Assembly: GCF_010015585.1 (NCBI RefSeq)
Contig: NW_022985070.1
Location: 496,001 to 560,000, forward strand
Source of the DNA: Eremomyces bilateralis CBS 781.70
Lineage: Eukaryota; Ascomycota; Dothideomycetes; Eremomycetales; Eremomycetaceae
Length of the DNA stretch: 64,000 bases
Direction: 5' to 3'
Shown in pieces: positions 44,576 to 56,881 of the stretch. The notes under the pieces are model-generated. The model was not told where the DNA came from. It saw only the letters and a list, made by a program, of their open reading frames with translations, and searched no databases. The position numbers and the translations under genes are program-made. Numbering within the stretch: position 1 is the first letter of the stretch; each line of letters starts with the position of its first letter.

Positions 44576-47500
44576 TCAAGGTGTACTCTTGTCTGACGGG
44601 ACAGATGGTGGGACAGGATCCATCGGAGGCGCCAGGCTGCCTTCAATGCGTCTCTTTGCATCCATCCTCTCCTGCCTTGTCGGGCTATCCGTCTTTGTGT
44701 CTGGAATATGAGGTAGCGCATTTGGAGAGTGGCCCATGGACATGCCGACTCGAATCTATATATTCGTTAGTATCGACCGATTGTAGTAGGATGACCACCC
44801 TTCAACTCACCAATGTTTCGAGGGCTCCCGCCGAATTATCGGCCAAATCCTCGTCCCATTGCATCATACCCGGCTCGAACAGTACCAGGAGGGTGCTTCC
44901 ACCAAACTTGAAATACCCCAGTTCGTCAGCACGCCTCACTTTCTCGCCGGCAGTTCGGGTGATGACAGTGCTGCCGACCATCATTGCGCCGACGCAAATC
45001 ACCATGACACGCCCGTGCTTCTCGCTGTCAATCGGCACGATGACCCGCACGTTCTCCCCGTAGACATCCAATGCTGACCGGATTGCCATCGGGTTCACCG
45101 TGTAGTACTCCCCGGCAATAAGCTTCGGCTCATCGAGGATGCCGTCGACCGGGATATGGAAACGGTGGTAATCTTGCGGCGCCAGACGGAAAATTCCAAG
45201 CGCCCCATTGTGATACCGCTTTGCGTCTTCGGGATACGCATCCCCCAACAGCCGCTCGATCGTGAACTCTCGGCCCTTGACCCAGATGCGTTGCGCATCG
45301 GACAACTTATTGAAGACCACGGAACGGCAGTCGGCTGGGGATGTGATGATTTCCGGACGGAAGGGAGCACAGCAGGGACGGGCCCCGGGATTCAAGGCAC
45401 GGTAGAAGAACTGGTTGAAGGTTTTGAACTGCTCGGTCGGCAGCAGAACCTCGGACATGTCCAGTTGATGGAAGGCGATGAAGCTCCGGATCTGAGACGC
45501 CGATGCTGGGTCATCGTACTTCTTGCCTTGTTTAATGCTTAGGGAGCGTAGAAGCTTTCGAACTATCGCACGGTTAGTGAACGCCATACCCGTCGCCTGC
45601 GCACCGCTTACTCCGCTTCTTCTCCATATCTCGACTCTTCAACCCCTTATATAGCAGCCGAATTCCGAGTCGGACGTAGACGCTCATCCGTTCTTCGTTG
45701 ATCTGGCCGGTAAGTCGATCTTGGACCAGAATGTTGGCCGAGTTCGCACCCAGTTTATATCCACCGTAGCTGATTTTTGTGATGACTTTGGAGTACCACT
45801 TCCTCTGCGCCTGGCTGGATGTGACGAAGCCAGCCATGAGCAGATTGTTGACCTGTCTCCAGTCCTGGCTGGCGCATGTGGCGATATGCGTGATGATGTC
45901 AGAATCGGAGCGCTTGTGTAGGCGCGGTTGGTGACAGATTGGACATTCGCGGATTTCGATGACATGCTCCTCGCCCCCATCATCTACCAGGTCATCTCTG
46001 GACATAGTTGCCCCTTCTTCCCCTTCTTTACCTTGAACGTCGGATTCAAGCACGAGCACTGACGATGAGTTCATGCTTTCGTTGACCGGCGTCTCGACGC
46101 CCGGCGTAAAAACCGAAGGAGTCTCAGAGCCATTCGAACCTTCTGAGGACTTGGGTTGCGTCCGCTGCAACTGATCCTCCAGGCAGACCACGGCCTGGTC
46201 GATTGTCATCAATGCCTCGCCTTCCTCTCCGGTCTCCCCCGCAAAACGCTTGAAGAAACCATCGATCGTGTCCTCGTGCAATGTAGAGCCCAAGTTGTCC
46301 AGCATCGTCGTCAACTCAACCTTGTCAATTTTGCCGCTATCGTCCGCATCGTACTGCCGTAGCATGGCTTTCCAAAACTGCTGCCGTAGGGCTTTATATG
46401 GGAGATACCTGGCTTTGATATACAACACCGGATTGTGCTTCGACTCCCACCGGTCCTTGTTCTTCAGATCGATCGGGAGTTCGAATGCGGTCAGCTCGTG
46501 TTCATCTGGCCCGACGTTCAGCGGCGCTGTAGGCGGGCTTGCGCTGCTCGATTCGGATATCAGATCCGGAGCCAGTGGAGCGTTCCCTGGGCCCGGAGGA
46601 ACGTCCAGATTTACTGCTGCACTGCGGATCGATAGCGTCGACTCCTCCTTCTTGAGTGCCGGCTTGTTTAGTCGAGATAAGCTTTGGCTCGATGACGAAC
46701 GAGACAACGGAATGCCGAAGCGCTTCCTGGCTTTCGCCACATGGGCATACTCTGCGGGTTCGGGAAGACTGTAGAGACCGGTTTCCGGATCGGCTTCGGG
46801 AGAGGTTCCGGTAACTTTTTCTAGAGGCAAATTTACGGTGCCGACGAAATCATTGCCGGAGAAGGAATCTCGATCCACAACCGCGAAGCTGACCGAAAAA
46901 TTTACTTCTTGACGCAGTACTTGGAAAACGAGCTTCTCATCATAGACTGGGTTCAAGTTATGTCGGACTACTCGAGTACGATAGGTCTTCTTGCCCAGAG
47001 ATGTAACCACAAATGGGTCCATGTCGAATGAGGTACGGGTCACTTTCCCGAAGTTAGCATCCATAGACCAGGAGTATTTTATAGACCTACTGTTCCGTTC
47101 AGGGGGGAGATCCGTGATCTTGCAGATCTCCAAATAGAGCACGCCTGCAACGACTGAACCACCATTGAATTCGTATGCCTTCTGCTTCGCCTTTCTTCTT
47201 AACTTCGCAATCCGCCGCCTCCGTTTCTTTGTCCGTGTTTCTTCCGTCTTCTCCGCTAAAGCTTGGCCGTCCTCCTCATCGATTTCATCTTCATCTTCCA
47301 GTTCGGGGCTCTCCTGCTCTCCTTTTTCGTCGTCATCGTCGACCCCGTCCGCCCCCGTGATCGTACTGAACTTCTGTATAATCTGCTGTGGTGTCGCGGC
47401 GGGATTGGAGGGGTCGCTCAGCGAAAGATGTAGCTGCACACGGCCGGTGACGAAGGAAGACTTTTTCCCCGTCCGGCGAGACTCGAGCGGATACCATGCA

Positions 47501-48120
47501 GGCTGTTTTCCGAGAAGCATTAGACCAGTCTTGTCAATGTTCCGCCTTTGGGTTGAAGTGCACGAACCTGGAGGTCCACTTCACCATTGCTAAAGACATC
47601 GTCCAGCGCGATGGCGAACTCGCCCATGTAGTCTTTGCCAAATCGATCCTTATCCCAGCAAACGGCCTCCAAGAGAAGGCTTTGTACGCCGACGACGGGG
47701 AACTCGAGGTCCTGGTTCCATTCGGGGTTTAGGGTTTTGGGGATCGTCGACGTAGCGGATCGTGCGTCTCCAAGCGTGACCACGAGATACTGTCAGGTCC
47801 CTTAAGGTCAATTCATGCGGAGAAACCCAGGGGTCTGCAAGTCTTACGGGATCACTTGTTCCAGTCCTGTCCTTTGCTGCAAGGTCCTGGCCCTGGAATC
47901 GAAACAGGTCGTCAGCATCGAGGTTTCGCTAAACTTTATAGCAATTTCAAGCAGCACCCACCTTGATGGCCTTAACCTTGAGCACAAGGCTGTCTTTGGC
48001 ATCGAGCATTGTGCCGGGCTTCGGACTGGTACTCCTGCTTGAATTGGCGGTGGGGGTATTGTTGCCCTTCAATCGGTTGGGGAAGCTGCTTAAGCGACCC
48101 GGGAGAGCTGGGCGAGGCAT
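44576..48120 (-). CDS. psd2: Phosphatidylserine decarboxylase proenzyme, C2-C2-EF-hand (PSD2-type)
   Basis: Six exons fit phase: 47962-48120, 47848-47892, 47568-47789, 45612-47502, 44811-45562 and 44576-44755, giving 1,082 residues. C2A covers about 45-140, with GQDLAAKDRTGTSDPYLVVTLG formed by joining exons 1-3. C2B covers about 256-376 (LYLEICKITDLPP, DPFVVTSLG). An EF-hand loop DADDSGKIDKVEL lies near 523. The decarboxylase domain runs from about 775, with FNQFFYRALNPGARP, the HRFHIPVDG block and the self-cleavage motif GGST at 993-996. Cleavage before Ser995 creates the pyruvoyl cofactor. The enzyme makes phosphatidylethanolamine from phosphatidylserine, at Golgi/endosome membranes for the C2-containing class. 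The last exon restores IRVGMSMGHS, which is lost if the frame is read on to the stop at 44802. Confidence 0.95.
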
Positions 48121-51100
48121 TGTACAAATATATTCGTTTGTGCCGTCACCAAGACGTGGAATGTGGGCAATCAATAATGACGGTAGGTACTTGCAGCAGG
48201 AGGAGGGGCAGTGAATTCGACACCGTTGGTTAGCGAATGAGGGTCGCCGCGATTCGAATGGAGAGTCGGAATGGCCGTGCACTTGCTGCAAGCTTTCTCT
48301 ATCCAAGGTACGTGTGGTTGTGGACAAACGTTATACGTAACACTGATCAAAAGGTGGGACTGAGGGTCGATAAGTCAATTCCTCCCAGGACGATGTGGGG
48401 TAATAGAGCTAGTGGGATTTCGACAGTCGAGGCCTTGGATTTGCGGGAGGCATGCAACAAGATGGAAGGGTTAGACCGTTAGAAACATGATGGGGAAGTC
48501 GGAGGAATCCAAGGCCAAAAGATGAAAAGAACGCAAACGAACGGGGAATTCGCGTCCATTAAATTCGAAGCATCACGCATACGGAGGGGGCGGAAGCAGA
48601 CTTTCCAATGAGCTGCCAGCGCCGATGCTCCGCCTGTGGTGGGTAATCGCTTTGTCGTGCATGTGCAATCGTGCGTTGTGGTGAATTGGATCCAGCTGGA
48701 TGAAGCAAGTCGATTGCTTAGCCTCAAATGACGGACCATGAAAGCCAGATGTCGGAAATATATCACGGATAGGAGCAATTAATTCGTAAGGTGGAACTAG
48801 TCGAGCCTTGCTTGATTGCTTGATTGCGTCGTAAGGTATCAATTTTAGAACCAGCTGAGGCTCCAAGCAATCCTTTTATTTCAGTTTCTAATTCAGCACA
48901 GCAGGGAACCTAACACGCCGCAGCCACCTTCCCAAATGTATCGGTCCTTCGGTTGACAGCTAATAATATTGTTTTGGAGCCATGGGAATGAGGCGGATGG
49001 ACTTCCGAGTCGAGCTGTGCCACAGCTGATTATAGTTCAACCATTGGGAGACAGTACCTACCATGGACTGTAATTGCAGTATACATCTTTATTGTGTGCC
49101 TTCTTTAGCAACAAATGTAAGCAGAATGATGGGGTTCTGAGGATGTGTTGTCGCCGGGAACGTCAACGTCACTCTCTCCACAGACCCCTCACCTCACTGC
49201 TCAGTCTGGATGTGCTCAATGCTATCCCATGGATGATCCACAAAAGCCGGTGGAAGATGATTATGTGGTTCTGACGTCTTGCCAACCCGGATTACGTCCT
49301 TCTTACAGAGCCTCAATCGGATTGACTGGTTGTTGATGTATGTGCTCTGCCCTGGAAGAGTGTATTCGAATCGTCGAAATATCCAGCTTTCTGGGCGAGG
49401 CGTGCTTGTACAACGTCCAGAGCGTTTCACCGAGGGTGGCTGAATCCACAGATAACCTTGCAATCCAGCATCGATGTTTGATGGATAAAGTATGATCGAC
49501 ACCAGCCGGTAGTTGACGTCCGACAGAGTGATAGGGGAACACGCCCGAACACCACAGTTCCAAGCTGGAAAGAAGGTGTAGACTCGAGCATGAAGAAATA
49601 GGAGTGCGGTTCTGGGAGTGGATGAATGTATTGAGTGACGAGAATGCGTCGGCGTTTGTGCCACATATGGCCTGATATTACCAAACCGACATATAGGAAA
49701 TTAAAACCAGGTCGGGATTTAGAGGAAGTCAGTGGAGGATTAGTAATTACGCGCGAGAACGAGCAGCTGAATGGTGTAACCGTTCGGCGAATGATGAAGC
49801 GGTCAGATCGGAGGGTTTTGTCTTCAGGCGACATACATGGATCAGACCCTGAGATCTATATCTATTCCCGCCATCGGCCATTGTCAGATATTCTTGACTC
49901 GGAAGTCCACATCCTCAGCTCAGCGTTGCGTACCGGACGGACATGTGGTTGTTCCACAGATCGAAGGTCGGGCATGCAAGATGCGCTGCGAAGAAGTGAA
50001 TATGGACGAGAATCTCGAAAACTGGGAGTTGGGGGAGCAAGAACGAAAGTTGGTAGCGGCATCAACAGAAAAGGTTATAGTTAGAAGTCCCGTATTGGCG
50101 ACATTAGACAATCTGAGTATTACGCCAAGCGACATTGCAGTGTGGTCCTGTGGATATGTTGGAATATTACTCTGGCAAATGAAGTAGGTGAAGTGATTGA
50201 ATGCGGATGGCTACAAGAACGTCGCTGCTTGGATCCTTATCAACCCAGTCTGCTGCGACCTAGGGGATGTTTGTCGATCTGAACGATACACCTCGTGCTT
50301 CAATCCCTGATTTACTGAGTACTGCGTGCGTGAGGACTGAGGAGATACGCATATCCGAGCGACCTAAATCAGGAACAGGTCTGAAGCCGGGACAAAATTT
50401 GCGAGATGTTGTCGCGGACAAGGGTTAGTTATCGTAATTGATCATTCGTATCAAACCGAGACTGTCGCAGACCAGGCCAGACAGTCAGACAGCAGGATGA
50501 CATGTTCCGGCGCGGTCGGCGAGTAAGAGACCTTTGGAGATTGGAGATTGGAGATTTAATCGGATGCTAAATTGCGAATGGAGAAGGTCCAGAAGGGATG
50601 CTAGTGTCGTTGGGCGGTGATGAAAGCCGATCATAGGGTAATATTGGGACTAGGCGACTAGGGGAGAGCGGACTGGAGTGATTCATGTTAAAGGATAGCG
50701 AAATCTTAATTGAGATTGACGGGGTTGTTTAAGTGGTGGGATGCGTGGGTTCGCGAGCGGGCAATTGTCGCATCACGAACGAATCTTGAATCCCTCCGCT
50801 GATGCATGACACAGTTGACACTCATGCGTCTGAATCCTGATGTGGGGCGTTCAAATTGCTCCGTGTTCGAGAAGCTTTGAAGGCTGGAGCGGCCGTGGGT
50901 GGAATTGACCGATCCTCCGAATCAAAAGAGAAGATGGCTGAGATGCGAGGTCCTACCTCTGAATCTGTGATGTAGTCGAAACCTGAGGCGGAGGTGATTG
51001 CAGAGACGTCGGTCACTTGGTGAAAGGGAGGCTGTGTCTCTCACTGCTTGGTTTTAGCCGCAGCGATGGCACTGTGATAATAGTGAATAAGAGAGTAGAC

Positions 51101-52554
51101 GGAGCATGAGGACTGCGACGGGTCAGTTGTTACTGGGGAGTGGTGCCGACTGGTGGAAGGGTATTGTCAAAACTCAAAACTCAAAACTCGTATCCTAGTA
51201 ATTATTCTGAAATTAGCGGTGACCACGGGCGGGAACTTGATATTGCTAATTGGTGAAGTTGATGATAAGCTTTATGTGAAGCAGGACCTGAGGAACTAGG
51301 AATGAGGAACTAGGAAGATGTGGTCTGTGGTGTGGTCACTCGTCACTGGTCAGTGCCCAGTAGGTGGAGGTTCTAGCGTTCTGATGTCTAAGCTGCATTT
51401 TGGGAATTCTGGAATTGAGAATGGCTGGCCTGTGGGGGCGGGGGGCGGACTGGGTGACTGGCCGATTGGGAGGGTTCAAGCGCCCGAACATGCCGAACGA
51501 CCGCTGAACCACACTGAGTGTCTGCCGGTGTCCGTAGGCCCTGGGCCCCTAAATCACCCCCTATCTTAGGCTCCGCGGGCAGCCGGACGGAGGGGAATAG
51601 GCTCTCAGGCCTCCCAACTTCGCTCTTCCAGCTCATTCAACCCGTAGAAATATTCCCTAAATACTGCCAGTTGGTTCCGGTACTTATGGTAGGTACAGAA
51701 AGTTTATTACGGGAGACCGTATTTCCCCTGCAGTAGCCACCCGGTAGAGCGGCATAATACTGGCAATTGGCATCAATTATTCATTTACCGATCGCGGTTC
51801 ACCCCCCCTTCAGTCAGTTCGGCTCCGCTGCAAGTGGTCCTCTTCTTCGGGAATTTACATCTCTCACAGCATCCATCCCATCATCTGAATAGGAAGTGAA
51901 TTCACATCATTTGTCGCTCTGACTCCCTTTCTTCTTCCCACCTCTCTGGTTCTACATTTCAGTTCCCACCCTCCCCCAAACCAACCCCAAGTGTCCCAAG
52001 CCCCGACTACACTGTCACGGTTCAGGCACTACCCCAGTCGCAACGATCCCCTCCACAGCACTGCCTAGGACTCTGAGCACTAAACTCGCTCGGTTTGCGT
52101 GATTGCGTCGTCGCACTGCAGCCCTTCTGCCAGCCACAGTCGCTTTGGGACGCTCGTCGACCGGTAGCTATCCTCTTCCTGATCTCACCTACATCGATCC
52201 ACGGGCGAGACTTGGTTATTCGAACCGTTCTCGACTCTCTCGAGGGGCAGCTATTGTCGAACGTCCCGCCGAATTTCCCTTGCGCTGGACTAGATCAGTG
52301 CCTCACAGTCTGACCACAGGAGTAGTTAGTGCGTCTGTCCCACTACCCACACCACCTCCGGATTTGCAATCCACCTGTCCATCATCCCCCCTACGTCGTC
52401 CTCCAACCAATCGCGCCGCTTCGGCGCTTCACTACTCAACCGTCCTCGACCACCCTTCGTCGTCGAGCGAATTGTTTTCCTTTTCCCACATCTTCACTCC
52501 TAGGACCGCCTGTCCGACTCTCTCAACGCCAGTATCTACCTTTTTCTGAAACAG
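48121..52554. other. Long stretch without a convincing gene, upstream of psd2 and the G-alpha gene
   Basis: These 4.4 kb lie between two divergent genes. Frames up to 156 codons overlap on both strands around 49.2-50.1 kb but show no motif. Short tandem repeats occur: GGAGATT three times near 50535-50556, CAAAACT three times near 51171-51190, and a duplicated GAGGAACTAGGAA near 51290-51315. The final 700 bp are pyrimidine-rich and probably belong to the G-alpha promoter and leader. A non-coding transcript is possible but nothing in the sequence proves one. Confidence 0.5.
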
Positions 52555-52811
52555 GTGAGTTCCCAATCCTTCTCTTCCTCCGGCTGGGTGGTTCCTCCGA
52601 ACCTCGCGACGATCATTCCCCAACCGGTCGCTTCGCAGCCCGTCCCAGCCTTACTCCCCGACGCCGCGCAAATCGTCTCAAATGACGGTCAGGCGAGCCA
52701 AGGGCCGTCGAATTCATCTCTCCCATACTCCGAACCATCGTTCATCATTCATCGTCGTTGGAGCTGGAGCTTGGAATTGTTGAAAGCTGACGCGCAACCC
52801 CTTTACCACAG
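52555..52811 (+). other. Probable intron in the G-alpha 5' leader
   Basis: A strong donor GTGAGT follows GAAACAG at 52555. A plausible branch (GCTGAC) and pyrimidine-poor but acceptable acceptor CCACAG end at 52811, 104 bp before the start codon. Leader introns are common in fungal G-alpha genes. The boundary is inferred from signals only. Confidence 0.5.
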
Positions 52812-52915
52812 TCACCCTCGAAGGCCCCATCGACGTACGAAGTTAATCTTGTGCTTCACGAACCGAGCCTCACTCCAACTATCTAAGTCGAGGCGAATAC
52901 ATACAGACAGCCAGC

Positions 52916-54224
52916 ATGGGTTGTGGAATGAGCACCGAGGAGAAGGAGGGGAGAGCCAGGAATGAGGAGATCGAAAACCAGCTAAAGAAAGACCGGATGA
53001 TGCAGCGAAATGAAATCAAGGTGCTCTTGCTCGGTACGCGCCTTACGACCATCGTATACCAGCACACCATCCGACTAACCGGACTTTAGGTGCCGGAGAG
53101 TCGGGCAAGTCGACCATTCTCAAGCAGATGAAGCTCATCCACGAAGGTGGCTACTCGAGGGATGAGCGGGAGTCGTTCAAGGAAATCATCTTCAGCAATA
53201 CCGTCCAATCAATGCGGGTCATCTTGGAAGCGATGGAATCATTGGAACTCCCGCTCGACGACAGCCGTGCCGAGTACCATGTCCAGACAATCTTCATGCA
53301 GCCCTCGCAGATTGAGGGCGACCGGCTTCCCCCGGAGGTTGGTCTGGCTATCAAGGTGCTCTGGAACGACCCTGGTGTTTCACAATGCTTTCAGCGATCA
53401 CGAGAATATCAGCTCAATGACTCGGCCAAATAGTGAGTCCCCATTACACCAGTTGAAAATCGACTTGGTACTCGCATGAGAGGACTGCATATGCTAATTC
53501 ATGTACTTTCAGCTACTTCGACTCGATCGACCGCATCGCCGCTCCCGATTATATTCCCAACGACCAGGACGTCCTGCGATCGCGTGTGAAGACCACCGGT
53601 ATCACCGAAACCACGTTCATCATCGGCGATCTCACCTACCGCATGTTCGACGTTGGTGGCCAACGTTCCGAACGAAAGAAGTGGATCCATTGCTTCGAGA
53701 ACGTGACGACCATCCTCTTCCTCGTTGCCATCTCAGAATACGACCAGCTGTTGTTCGAAGATGAGACGGTCAACCGTATGCAGGAAGCGCTGACGCTGTT
53801 CGACTCCATCTGTAACTCGAGATGGTTTGTCAAGACGTCCATCATCTTGTTCTTGAACAAAATCGATCGGTTTAAAGAGAAGCTACCGTCGAGCCCGATG
53901 AAGAACTACTTCCCGGATTACGAAGGTGGGCTCCAAACATGATGCTTTTCTCCCCGAAGGCAAGCAAGACTGACTCTCTATAGGTGGTGCCGACTACAGT
54001 GCGGCTTGCGATTATATCCTCAACCGATTTGTCTCTCTGAACCAGCATGAGACCAAGCAAATCTACACTCACTTCACCTGCGCTACCGACACCATGCAGA
54101 TCCGATTCGTCATGGCTGCTGTCAATGGTATGTTCGACCCCGTGTCCCCCAATCCATCCATCTCTAACAATATCAAACAGACATCATCATCCAAGAGAAT
54201 CTCCGCATGTGCGGCTTAATATAA
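52916..54224 (+). CDS. fadA: Heterotrimeric G protein alpha subunit, group I (FadA/GPA type)
   Basis: Five exons (52916-53033, 53090-53432, 53513-53925, 53984-54127, 54181-54224) give 353 residues, the exact length of Aspergillus FadA. The protein starts [14 protein letters not shown], with Gly2 for myristoylation and Cys3 for palmitoylation. The P-loop GAGESGKS is at 40-47, switch [14 protein letters not shown] has Gln204 for GTP hydrolysis, and FLNKID and FTCATDT bind guanine. It ends CGLI, with Cys350 as the pertussis-toxin-type site. All catalytic residues are intact. In aspergilli this G-alpha stimulates vegetative growth and represses conidiation and some toxin pathways through cAMP/PKA. 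The gene follows a long leader with a probable intron and several small upstream ATGs. Confidence 0.97.
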
Positions 54225-55589
54225 AGCCCACCGCCCACCGTCCTTCCACTCGCGGACCTACACTTCCCCAAACCATACCCACCACGGGGATATATTGGAA
54301 TGCAGTCTTGTTGGGCGGGGCGGCAGTGACCGCAGCATCGGACATAACGATACCAAAGTGCAGATCCACATGTTTTTTGCAATCGGCGTTTCATTTCCTT
54401 TTTCCCTGAGAACAATGCACGAGAACTCTTTTTTAATCATTCGATGGATGGACGACGAAGGATCACTGCAAAGGCATTCGTGCCATCCGGACCGTTTATC
54501 TGGATGGGTGGGAGGACAGACTTTCGGAACGTCGGCGTGACGTCGAGAGATACCCTCGGGGAACCTTATTTGACTCCCTCCTGTCTACCTGCCATCGAAT
54601 CGACACTCTTTCTTCCCTTCGGCCGGATTCAACCACGCTATTCTCTCACATTCGTCCCCCAATTCGGTCCCATTGATCAATCAGCGTGGGTGGTTCGTGG
54701 ATTTTGGTTGCCCTCCTTTCTTGCGATTTCCCTGGCCTGTATGCTTAAAGGATGGAGTACCTTTGCCTCGTTATTTTGCACGGCGGACGTCGAGAAGCGC
54801 GGAGGATGAAAGAAGGACGAGGAGGGCTTCGGGGATACAATGGTGGAAGCCTTACGGTAGTTGCGATGCTTTTCTCGATGGGGGTGCTCGTTGGTTACGA
54901 TAATATCTGATGGGGCGTTTTTTCCACCTTTTCGCCGTTGTGGAGGAGTGCGAGGTGCATGGTCTTAGTGCAGATGCTACTCTGGATTGTCCAAGCGCTG
55001 TGTGGAATAGATGCAGATAAGGAGAATCGCATGGCTACTTTCATAACCAAGACCTTCCATCTGCAACTTGCTGTGAGTGATCGCACATACCTACGGCACC
55101 TATCGTATTCTGTACAGGTATTCGAATCTTCCTCGAAGGAATTGATTTGCTCAACGCTGTCATTCTGCCTTGCATGTCGCGGAAACCAAGAGCAGCCCTG
55201 GTAATCTGACTAACTTAACATGTACCTCAACTGAAAACCCCGACGTTCCTCTGCCAGCTACAGAACACTTCTTGGGCAAGGTTATGGTGATTCCGGCCGA
55301 GGAGTTGCGGCTTGGGCAGCTCAGCAACTGAGCCAGACATGATCTGATATTGAAATGGCTGGTGCAGGGATGAAGCTATGTCACTAACCTGATCCAGACT
55401 AGTGCATATAATTTTCGAGCCTTAGAGGTTCCTCAAAGTTTCTTGCACACCAGTTACACTTCGGAGTTTTCGTTAACGGGAGTACCAAAAAGTCCTCGAG
55501 TGCACTACATCCCGAAATTCCCACGACCTGTTCAGAAACCAACCCCTCCCATCGTCCGGAATAATCCAATCCGCCACACCTCCCACACA
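54225..55589. other. Intergenic: G-alpha 3' side and nhp2 promoter
   Basis: This 1.4-kb stretch contains no recognisable gene. The first several hundred bases are likely the 3' untranslated region of the G-alpha gene. Confidence 0.5.
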
Positions 55590-56400
55590 ATGGCGAAAGA
55601 CAGAACCGAAGATCCGGAGAAGAAGGAGAAGAAGAGCCGGAAGTCCATAGACGGCGTGTCCAAGTCGCACAAGAAGGAAAAGAAGGACAAGAAGGACAAG
55701 AAGGAGAAGAAGCAGAAGAACCGCGAGGAGCAGCCTACGTCGGATGCCGTCGCTGGTGCGGACGAAGATGTCGAGATGGGCGGCACCGGCGCTGCTGAGG
55801 TCGCGGTCAATGGCGAGGACGAGGTGGTAAAGCAGCTTGTGCCGTTCGCCGATCCGATGGCGACGGCGGAGGAGACCAAGAAGATCCTCGATGGCGTCAA
55901 ACGAGGTGAGTTGGACCTCTAATAAATTTTCCTACCGCGTTTCGACGGCAGCGCCTTTCGATGCGTAATATAACTAGGAGCTAACCATTTTCCATCCAGC
56001 CTCCCGCAACCGCGCCCTCCTCACCGGCATCAAGGAGACCCAAAAATCCCTCCGCCGCTCCTCCACCGCTGCGACGGCCGCGCCGCGCGGGATCCTCATC
56101 CTAGCCGCCGACACCTACCCGTGGGACATCATCTCGCACATGCCGGTGCTGTGCGAGGACCACAACACGCCGTACATCTTCGTGCGGAGCCGTGAGGAGC
56201 TGGGGCAGGCGGGTGGCAGTGTGCGGATGCAGACGAGCGCCATGATGGTGCTGGCGGAGAAGGGGGTGAAGAAGGCGGCGAAGGAGGGGGAGGCGGCGAA
56301 GGAGGCGGTGCCGGGGGAGCTGAGCGCGGAGGAGTATAAGAAGGCGTATGAGAAGCTGCTTAAGGTGGTGAACAAGGCGCAGGACCGGGTGAAGTTGTGA
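55590..56400 (+). CDS. nhp2: H/ACA ribonucleoprotein subunit NHP2 (L7Ae/L30e/S12e/Gadd45 family)
   Basis: Exons are 55590-55905 and 56000-56400, giving 238 residues. Residues 1-50 are almost entirely Lys/Glu/Asp repeats (KKEKKDKKDKKEKK), followed by an acidic and Ala-rich linker to about 85. The L7Ae fold starts near 85 (LVPFADPMATAEETKKIL), with GILILAADTYPWDIISHMPVLCEDHNTPYIFV as the RNA-binding core. NHP2 binds the kink-turn-like part of H/ACA guide RNAs in the pseudouridylation complex with dyskerin/Cbf5, Nop10 and Gar1 in the nucleolus. Yeast NHP2 is about 156 residues, so the charged N-terminal tail is an extension. A Lys/Ala/Glu-rich insertion near 195-210 interrupts the end of the domain. 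Confidence 0.93.
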
Positions 56401-56881
56401 GGTTGGGGAAGAGAGAAGTATAATTTCTCGCATGCGATGGCTTGACTGGTTTCGGGGACCAGATCATGGAGTCTGGTGGAGTGGGCGTTTGCTGTATTTG
56501 GTTTCTTGGGTTGGCATGTCCTGACGGTCGTGGTTCTCAATTGGTCGGGTTCGGACTTCATATACAAGGGCAGCGTGCGTGTATATAAGACATACGCAGG
56601 AGCACCCCGATGCCAACAACGGTGAATGCGAGGCAGAGCCGTATGTATGGTATCTCAATAGGGTATCGTAACTACCTAACTCCGGATTCCACCCTATTCC
56701 ATCATCGCCTGTTTGAACGTTGGTACATGAGTCTCGTAGGGAATGATAGCCTGTTACCCCAATGCACCGTCCGAGCCTGGTGTCCGGCACCTGATATCCT
56801 GCCCCAATCCAACCGTAGAAGTAGGAAATAAGTGCACCTAGAAACCCAAGAAACGCCTGCAAGTTGACCATTCGCTTCGGC
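56401..56881. other. Intergenic, between convergent genes
   Basis: This 481-bp stretch separates the stops of nhp2 and the cdc14-type gene. A hydrophobic - strand frame at 56464-56871 is discussed under rejected items. Confidence 0.5.

Noticed and set aside
49194-50187. Overlapping frames of 86-156 codons on both strands
   Set aside because: They contradict each other, carry no domain, and sit in AT-balanced intergenic sequence.
56464-56871. Hydrophobic - strand frame starting MVNLQAFLGFLGALISYF, possibly a small two-segment membrane protein with one intron
   Set aside because: It starts 11 bp from the stop of the cdc14-type gene on the same strand, lacks a good donor, and is not recognisable. 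It could be reconsidered if a transcript exists.
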